DNA from: Manduca sexta
Taxonomy: Eukaryota; Arthropoda; Insecta; Lepidoptera; Sphingidae
NCBI RefSeq assembly: GCF_014839805.1
Contig: NC_051120.1
Span: 6,944,001-7,008,000, forward strand
DNA: 64,000 bases
Direction of reading: 5' to 3'
The position numbers were made by a program, and so were the translations under genes. Under the pieces are notes generated by a model, which saw nothing but the letters and a program-made list of their open reading frames with translations, did not search any database and was not told the DNA's origin. Each line of letters begins with the position of its first letter. Position 1 is the first letter of the stretch. This document shows positions 57,600 through 64,000 of the stretch, piece by piece.

Positions 57600-60500
57600 T
57601 TTTATCTTTTAATATTTTACTTGTGACAAACAGTTGCAATAATTATGTCAAACTTTCATTTCATTCATTCAATTATGTCAATTCGTTCAAATCATTCATT
57701 ATTCATTCACTATCATAGAATCCAATCACGCGAAGTTAAGTCAATATCAATCCCGCTCTAACACAATAAAACAGATAAAGCTTTATAAACAACCTCCATG
57801 CAACATCAATACCGCAATGAAAATAATAATATTTGTACTATTGAGTCGCAAAGCCCCACAGGGACATCTCAGTAAATATTTGCTTTCAGCGTAGAAAAAT
57901 TAATGGCAAATAGGTTTCCCAAAGTCCCTCAAGTAGGCCATTTAAATTCTTCAGAATTCCCAAGATGCGATTACATTTAGAGACCATTGGTATTTTTAAA
58001 GAACGTCAAAGTTTTAGTGTCAACGGTCCGTGCCAACTGCCAATCCAGTTTTCAACTTTATTCCATTTAAATACTAAAGAAAGGAGCGTTTATGAACTCG
58101 TTAATATGCTGAGCAGCATAAATACAAAAGAAATGCGCTGACTACATAAATTCTAGATTTTTGGAACTATTTGACTTTCGAACGGAAATTTCCTATTTTA
58201 GAAACAACTTAGATTAAATTCTAACATATTTAATAAAACAACTAACAAATTTTGTATTGTGTTTTGTATTGCAATACCATTGGCTTGTATTGCTACTGAT
58301 ATTTATAAGGCATCGCTTAAGAGCGTGGTTAAAAACGTGTTCCCGAACTAGTGTTAACTGTATCTCGGGAGTCATTGGATTCAAAATAAAATATACATTT
58401 ATATAATTGTGGCTATCAAGATTTATTTATTTTTTCTTTGTAATATCCTGACTGTAATAAAGTTCGATCAGTTCAGTCCGCTCCGTGATTCGAAAACTAC
58501 TTTTACTTTGATTACTACTAATTTAAACTCACTCATGCGCCTTTACAATTTGTCCTACATAAACGTTTGCAGCAAATAGCATACACTATATCTGTCTCGG
58601 ACAACCCAATTCTATTAGCAATCTGCTGTGGCACCGTTCATAATAGAATAAACGGGCTGCATCCAGACAATTATGGAATATGATAGCTAGATGCTCGCGA
58701 ATGCTGTAGGAAATATAGTTGTTAACATTCCTTACGCTAAAATCTTTACAAGAATTATTTAAATATTGTGAATATCTCCGAGCATTTAAGACCTTTTATG
58801 TCTGATTCATATACCTTCTAAAAAATTTAATATAGTTGGTTCAGTCTGGCACGTAATTATAAAAGGTACTAAAAATATTAAAAAGATATTGAATTTTTCT
58901 GGAATAAAAGTCCCTTATATTTTCCAGGGATCAAAATAGCCCTTAGATGTCCTTCTTTATGATTTAAGTTTACATCGCACTAAAATTCAATAAAATCAGT
59001 TAAATACTTTGTTAGCTTAAAGCATAATAGAGAGATAGACGGAGTTACTTCGACATCTATACTTACATATGATTAGGACTCTTCAGCTTTTATATAAATA
59101 CTCTATAGATTTCTACGGCAATTACTGTATCATCATCCTATTTACTCTGCTAGCGTTCTACTACATTAAATTGAATGATTCTGCTTGCTTGTCCACCTTC
59201 TATTACGTTAGAATATTCGCGTCTCGGTCAGGGAGGCGTTTTTAAACACTTTTATCTAACATAAAAGGGAGACCGAAGCTGAAAAGCATCTCTAAAATAT
59301 GTAGGGCTCTATTACCATAAAAGTATGTAGTGCCCAGCAGTAGAACATATAATACATTGCTGATTTTATTATTATTATTTATATGTTAGCAACATTATTC
59401 TCCTATGAGAATTGGGTAAAGCCATTTAATGCGGGCTTCTGAGCTAAGCGAAATATGGTTGTAAATTTCTAGTAAATAATCTATCTAGACAGATTTTTTT
59501 TTTATGTATACAGTAATAGTAAGATTCTTTCAAATTGAGTTTATACTTACACTTTTAAAGATAAGACTGGCAGGAAAAATAACCTTTCTATATAAAATCT
59601 TACACAAAAAAATGCGAATGTGAATATGTATTGAATTCGATTTTGAATTGATATTTTAAGCAGTAATACTCCATCGATTAGATCACTTATGTAGATAATA
59701 CAATAATTAGGTAACTTGATCTTAACAAAAGTAAATCTCGCGACAAGCTTTTACCTCTACATAGTATTGTAAAAGGATGTTCCCCACATTAAAGACTTTT
59801 TTATACTGCAAACGTTTTTTTTACGATTGCAGGATATATTATATTTAATAAAAAAAATACCGCTGTACAAACAACAATTTTTAATTCATTTTGACAAATT
59901 GTTTTCAATATTTCAATACATTTTTAACTCTATAATAATAGAGCGCTGCCTCAAAGAATATAACTTACCTATTCTCCATAGTATAAAACAAAAATTTATA
60001 AAAAAATTAAGGTTACTTTTTCTTTTGGTTTCATTACAACGTTAGAATACTGCGAGTGTACCCACTTTAGTACCTATCAGACTAATAGTAATTACACAAT
60101 ATGGCGAAAAATCTGCTATGGTGAGTCGTTCGGATGAGTCACGAGCCATGTCCGAAGGTAACTGTCGCGCAATACGATAAACTCTGGGGACCAACATAAG
60201 CGACTATAGAAAATACAGTCTCACATAATTGATGTTGTTACAACTACATTGTAGTTTCCATTAAGTTTTTACCATCATTTTGCCGTGCAAAGATTTTAAA
60301 AAATATCCGCTTCTATAGTCATAATCATTTGTTATTTCAATTAGAAAACCGATGCAAACTAGACTGCAAACAAATATCAGTTATAAACAAAGGACATGAG
60401 AATACAAATTCACTCATTAACATTTTTAATTATACATCAATATGGTTATAATGATACGTCGTTCAATTGTGCGAATTTGCATTATTGTAAAGGATTATTT

Positions 60501-60844
60501 TATCCATATTCGGATTATTTCACGCACTACTTGCTTGAATACAATATTAAATGAAATTTATAACGAGCGATAATTCCGCAAATTCATTGTATACTGTTTA
60601 TCTTTCCTTTAAAATAATGGTTTATGGTTGTAGATGGTTTATCGAACAACTACATTGTTCGTTTCGCCATAAATTATTATTTCACTAGTTTTGCTAATAT
60701 TACAAGTAAGTCTAAAGAAGTTTATTAGAAGTAAACTCAGAATCCGCAGAATGGATTGGAATGGAATTTGGCACCAGATAGACTAACTTACTGGATAATT
60801 AAAGTTATTTTTAACCCGGTAAAGTAGAGTTTTCAAATGAGAAA
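57600..60844. other. Intergenic AT-rich DNA
   Basis: Apart from the exon-like fragment at 58586-58703 and a degenerate SINE A 3' end near 59310-59375 (GTAGTGCCCAGCAGTAGAAC), nothing is recognised. Confidence 0.6.
58586..58703 (-). pseudogene. Exon-like 38-codon fragment, origin unknown
   Basis: An acceptor-like TTCCTACAG is followed by an open frame IREHLAIIFHNCLDAARLF, then YYERCHSRLLIELGCPRQI and a stop. The composition is more protein-like than the surrounding DNA. I do not recognise the family; a decayed transposon gene is one possibility. Confidence 0.2.
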
Positions 60845-61050
60845 TCTAAGCTGGTACACAAGGTGTTAAAATTGGCCACAGTGACCCACGTGAGTGTTTC
60901 GCGATCCGAGATTAGTCTGAGTAGGCCCGGATCCTACAGCCCGGCATAATTACCTCGACTGCCGGGGGGTAATCATCAGTCGACATTCTATTAGACCACG
61001 CTATACTTACCATCAGGTGCAGTGGGGTCACTTCGATTGTAAAAAAAATC
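60845..61050 (+). repeat. Dispersed repeat family B
   Basis: GGTACACAAGGTGTTAAAAT, ACAGCCCGGCATAATTACCT and CTTACCATCAGGTGCAGTGG are in order, with an A-run end. Confidence 0.7.
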
Positions 61051-61674
61051 TATGATAAAAATCTATATTTATCATACTATGGCGGAACTATAAAAATACC
61101 CACCCTCTTAGTTCTTATGTTGCAAGCTTGAGTATAATGCAGGTGGGAAGTAAGTGGACTCATTACATCTTGGATATGTATCTCCCACTCACACGGTCCT
61201 CCCACCGCTATAAAATCTGGATTGTTCCTAAAAATACTAAAGGTTATTTAATAATGGATGTGTTAAATGATTGCAGCGGTAGCGTCGTTAAAAAATTCCT
61301 AAACATTAACTATGAAACATAGCCGTTAAGTAGTCATGACTTCCAAAATCAGTATAAAAAACAACATCAAATCCCCAATAAATAAATTAATAGTACACTA
61401 GAGTACAGGCTCTCAGTAATACGCGTCTTTTACGCCAGTTTACTGCGTTAGGTGTGACCAAGAGAGCAATCAATACAGCCATTAAGTTTATGTTGGGCAT
61501 TACGCGACACATTTCAACGTAATTGATTATTTTTGTGGTTCTTACAATATTGTTCGTGACGTACATTTGGAGTTTGTTGTGCTAGAAGTTATTGACCAAA
61601 CTTCACACAAAGATTAGTACAAATTGTCAGCTATACTAATGACTACTAATTAATCATTACTCAACTTTACTCAT

Positions 61675-61860
61675 ATAATGAATGCGAAAGTTTCTAAAAT
61701 GTTTGTATGTTTTTTGACCGAACAATTGAACGGATTTAGATGAAATTTGGCTCATGGACACACCATATCCTGGATTAATACATAGGCTAATTTGCTTTGA
61801 TGGGAAAAATGGTATTTTTATCTGATTTTTAAATAGATATCGCTGTCGTCGTAAAGTTTT
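61675..61860 (+). repeat. Helitron-type repeat, 5' part
   Basis: ATAATGAATGCGAAAGTTTC, TGAACGGATTTAGATGAAAT and CATATCCTGGATTAATACAT match the family body; no CTAG end is visible. Confidence 0.5.
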
Positions 61861-62007
61861 TTTGGAACTTTTGAAGTGGGAAAAGCTTTTGAGTGAGTTG
61901 CGAACAAGTTATAATTTATTTATTTTACTATAAAGTTGTTAGATTTTTTTAATCTAATAACTAATGCTCCAATTTCGAAATAAAACAAATGTTCTTACAT
62001 TTCTTTT

Positions 62008-62043
62008 TTTCCCGACGTTAGAGTGAACTCTAACGTCGGGAAA
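62008..62043. repeat. Perfect hairpin, 17-bp arms, 2-base loop
   Basis: TTTCCCGACGTTAGAGT and ACTCTAACGTCGGGAAA are exact reverse complements separated by GA. The right arm overlaps the start of a family F copy. Confidence 0.92.
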
Positions 62044-62140
62044 CAAATAACACAGGGTGAACCCTGTGTCTAAAAACGCGATAAAATCCGAATACTAGTT
62101 TTATTTTCATGTCTAACATTCGCGTAAAAATAAGAAATCA
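62044..62140 (+). repeat. Dispersed repeat family F
   Basis: ACGCGATAAAATCCGAATAC, TTTTATTTTCATGTCTAACA and TTCGCGTAAAAATAAGAAAT match the family. Confidence 0.65.
62050..62069. repeat. Perfect hairpin, 9-bp arms, 2-base loop
   Basis: ACACAGGGT and ACCCTGTGT are separated by GA, six bases after the larger hairpin. Confidence 0.9.
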
Positions 62141-63056
62141 TAATACCACATATAAGGCCTACTATAGGCCAGTTTCTACGCTAACAATAGAGGTTTGCCC
62201 GGCGACGCTGTGAACAAATGCTAGTGATAAAAATTTTATTTTTACTATAAGCGGTAAAATAAGTTGCCTTAACCAAGATGCTGTTTTGCCACCGTCAACC
62301 ATGTTTATAGATCGTTAATCTGTATTTTTGCTGTATATACGTATATGCAAGATATATGAATGGTTTATATTAACAACATTGTTATTATGTATGTGGAATG
62401 TCTTCAATAAATGCCAAAATAACCGGGGATTTTCCAAATACACATTTTTTTTTCTTCCGTAATTTACTTGTCTTAAGTCTAACGTCGTACTTACAATAAT
62501 CTTCTTTTTTTCATTCCCATTCTTCCACTCACTTATTCTTAGCATTGAATTTATAGCTTTCCCTCCTACCTTATTCTACTAGTTTATTCCTTTCACCTAC
62601 CTTCGGTCCATATCTGTGCGTTCCGTTTCACAAAATGATAAGAAATTAAATTTCGATCCTACATATATTATTTTGCAGATTAGCTTATGTTTGGATGGAC
62701 GGCAGCGCTGGCTCACGCTACCGTTCCTAACGCACCGAAGATGGTCACCACAGAGATTTAGTTGGTATGCCGGGTGGTCGCCCAACGTTTACCATCTTTT
62801 CGAGCGGCTCAACGCCGGGTCGTAAACAACGGCGAACATAACATAACCACCTAGTTACGGACGCAGGACGAAGAAACAAAATAAGAAGGGTATGTTTATA
62901 TGAAAGTGTATACAAGTCTTTCAAAGGTTCACGATGCCTCCTTTGTTATTCAGTTGTGTAATATTGAATATCTTGATAGACGAGCACGCCTCTGCGCAAA
63001 CCTTAATCGAATTCAGTTCCTCTTAGCCGAAGGACGGAAATAAAGATTAACGAATA
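62141..63056. other. Intergenic DNA, nothing firmly recognised
   Basis: The segment 62690-62880 is GC-richer, and open on both strands for about 60 codons. No domain is recognised, and it may be a decayed repeat. Confidence 0.5.
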
Positions 63057-63225
63057 TCAGCCAAGTATGCAGGAGATAGAGGTGTACAAAAGTGTGCGCA
63101 ATACATAGGTGCTGTCTGTCGCTTCACTCGTATCGTCCATTGAGACGGCAATCCGACATACAAGGAGAGAGATTAGGCACAGGGCTAAATTTACGTGCTT
63201 TTGAGGTATGCTTTGAGTTTGAGTC
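63057..63225 (-). repeat. SINE family D, tail half
   Basis: AAGTGTGCGCAATACATAGG, GACATACAAGGAGAGAGATT and AGGCACAGGGCTAAATTTAC correspond in order to 25775-25905. Confidence 0.6.
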
Positions 63226-63228
63226 GGA

Positions 63229-63260
63229 AAGGTAGTGGTGTGATACCCCACCACTACCTT
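63229..63260. repeat. Hairpin at the gap edge, 12-bp arms
   Basis: AAGGTAGTGGTG (63229-63240) and CACCACTACCTT (63249-63260) are exact reverse complements around TGATACCC. The right arm ends at the last base before the gap. Confidence 0.9.
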
Positions 63261-63760
63261 NNNNNNNNNNNNNNNNNNNNNNNNNNNNNNNNNNNNNNNN
63301 NNNNNNNNNNNNNNNNNNNNNNNNNNNNNNNNNNNNNNNNNNNNNNNNNNNNNNNNNNNNNNNNNNNNNNNNNNNNNNNNNNNNNNNNNNNNNNNNNNNN
63401 NNNNNNNNNNNNNNNNNNNNNNNNNNNNNNNNNNNNNNNNNNNNNNNNNNNNNNNNNNNNNNNNNNNNNNNNNNNNNNNNNNNNNNNNNNNNNNNNNNNN
63501 NNNNNNNNNNNNNNNNNNNNNNNNNNNNNNNNNNNNNNNNNNNNNNNNNNNNNNNNNNNNNNNNNNNNNNNNNNNNNNNNNNNNNNNNNNNNNNNNNNNN
63601 NNNNNNNNNNNNNNNNNNNNNNNNNNNNNNNNNNNNNNNNNNNNNNNNNNNNNNNNNNNNNNNNNNNNNNNNNNNNNNNNNNNNNNNNNNNNNNNNNNNN
63701 NNNNNNNNNNNNNNNNNNNNNNNNNNNNNNNNNNNNNNNNNNNNNNNNNNNNNNNNNNNN
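63261..63760. other. Assembly gap, 500 N
   Basis: Exactly 500 undetermined bases, a typical placeholder length. Apparent open frames across it are artefacts. Confidence 0.98.
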
Positions 63761-64000
63761 GTATAAATATTAAAATTACCAAAGATCCACAATTAAAATG
63801 CATTATTATATGAAACTGCACAATAGAAACTGAACAAATAAAAGTATACATCCTTTCATACCGGCGAATGGGAATAAATCGATTCGGATTATTCACTTTT
63901 ACCGCGGAATTGGAGTTGACTGTGCTACGATAGGGCGTCCACAAATTCGGATACACCGAGACATGTCCCGATATTTTTGTGACTTTTCCCTCTCTCGCAC
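63761..64000. repeat. Segment repeated from 54374-54611 (right copy)
   Basis: It begins at the first base after the gap and is identical by eye to the left copy over about 230 bases, then differs by two inserted bases. Confidence 0.9.

Noticed and set aside
60107..60136. ATGGCGAAAAATCTGCTATG before a GTGAGT donor, as a gene start on the plus strand
   Set aside because: Seven codons with no downstream exon recognised; chance cannot be excluded.
63057..63956. Very long open frames at the right edge
   Set aside because: Created by the run of 500 N.

Overview
The window is AT-rich animal nuclear DNA, almost certainly from a moth or butterfly. The evidence is the repeats: many Helitron-type ends reading CGCGGGCGAAGCCGCGGGC...CTAGT, and several tRNA-headed SINE families that are common in Lepidoptera. 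Genes are sparse and split by introns, so most open frames here mean nothing. The species cannot be named from what is visible.

Two genes can be supported, both on the minus strand. The main one runs from about 34.85 kb down to about 14.98 kb. It is a guanylate cyclase assembled from seven coding exons (33543-33408, 29176-29032, 28602-28453, 23177-22985, 21359-21185, 16782-16592, 16420-15908). Every junction is GT..AG and every phase agrees, giving a 500-residue protein. Its catalytic and dimerisation parts are those of natriuretic-peptide-receptor-type cyclases, but the model has no signal peptide, ligand-binding domain, membrane span or kinase-homology domain. It starts instead with a short Pro/Ser-rich, Cys-containing segment and ends with a polar tail of about 157 residues. 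A candidate promoter and untranslated first exon lie at 34781-34842, and a likely polyadenylation signal lies at 14987-14992. The second gene is a small two-exon THAP zinc-finger gene (30713-30637 and 30268-30142) lying on the same strand inside the 4.2-kb intron between cyclase exons 1 and 2.

Region by region: 1-14.9 kb is intergenic DNA with scattered SINE, MITE and Helitron fragments. 15-35 kb holds the cyclase gene, with SINE, MITE, Helitron and LINE-tail insertions in its long introns. 35-63 kb is a repeat-rich intergenic region. It contains a palindromic MITE with 102-bp arms inserted in a SINE tail (39.1-39.7 kb), a terminal-inverted-repeat element interrupted by a Helitron (42.6-44.2 kb), a multi-layer nest of Helitrons with a SINE and a five-copy 123-bp minisatellite (47.6-49.9 kb), a head-to-head SINE pair (51.65-51.95 kb) and a U2 snRNA fragment (57.56 kb). 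63261-63760 is a gap of exactly 500 N. The sequence after it repeats 54374-54611 almost perfectly, which looks like an assembly (haplotype) duplication.

No prokaryotic features, CRISPR arrays, rRNA genes or convincing tRNA genes were seen. The most interesting items are the stripped-down receptor-like cyclase, the nested THAP gene, and the Helitron nest in which two 5' ends share one 3' end.
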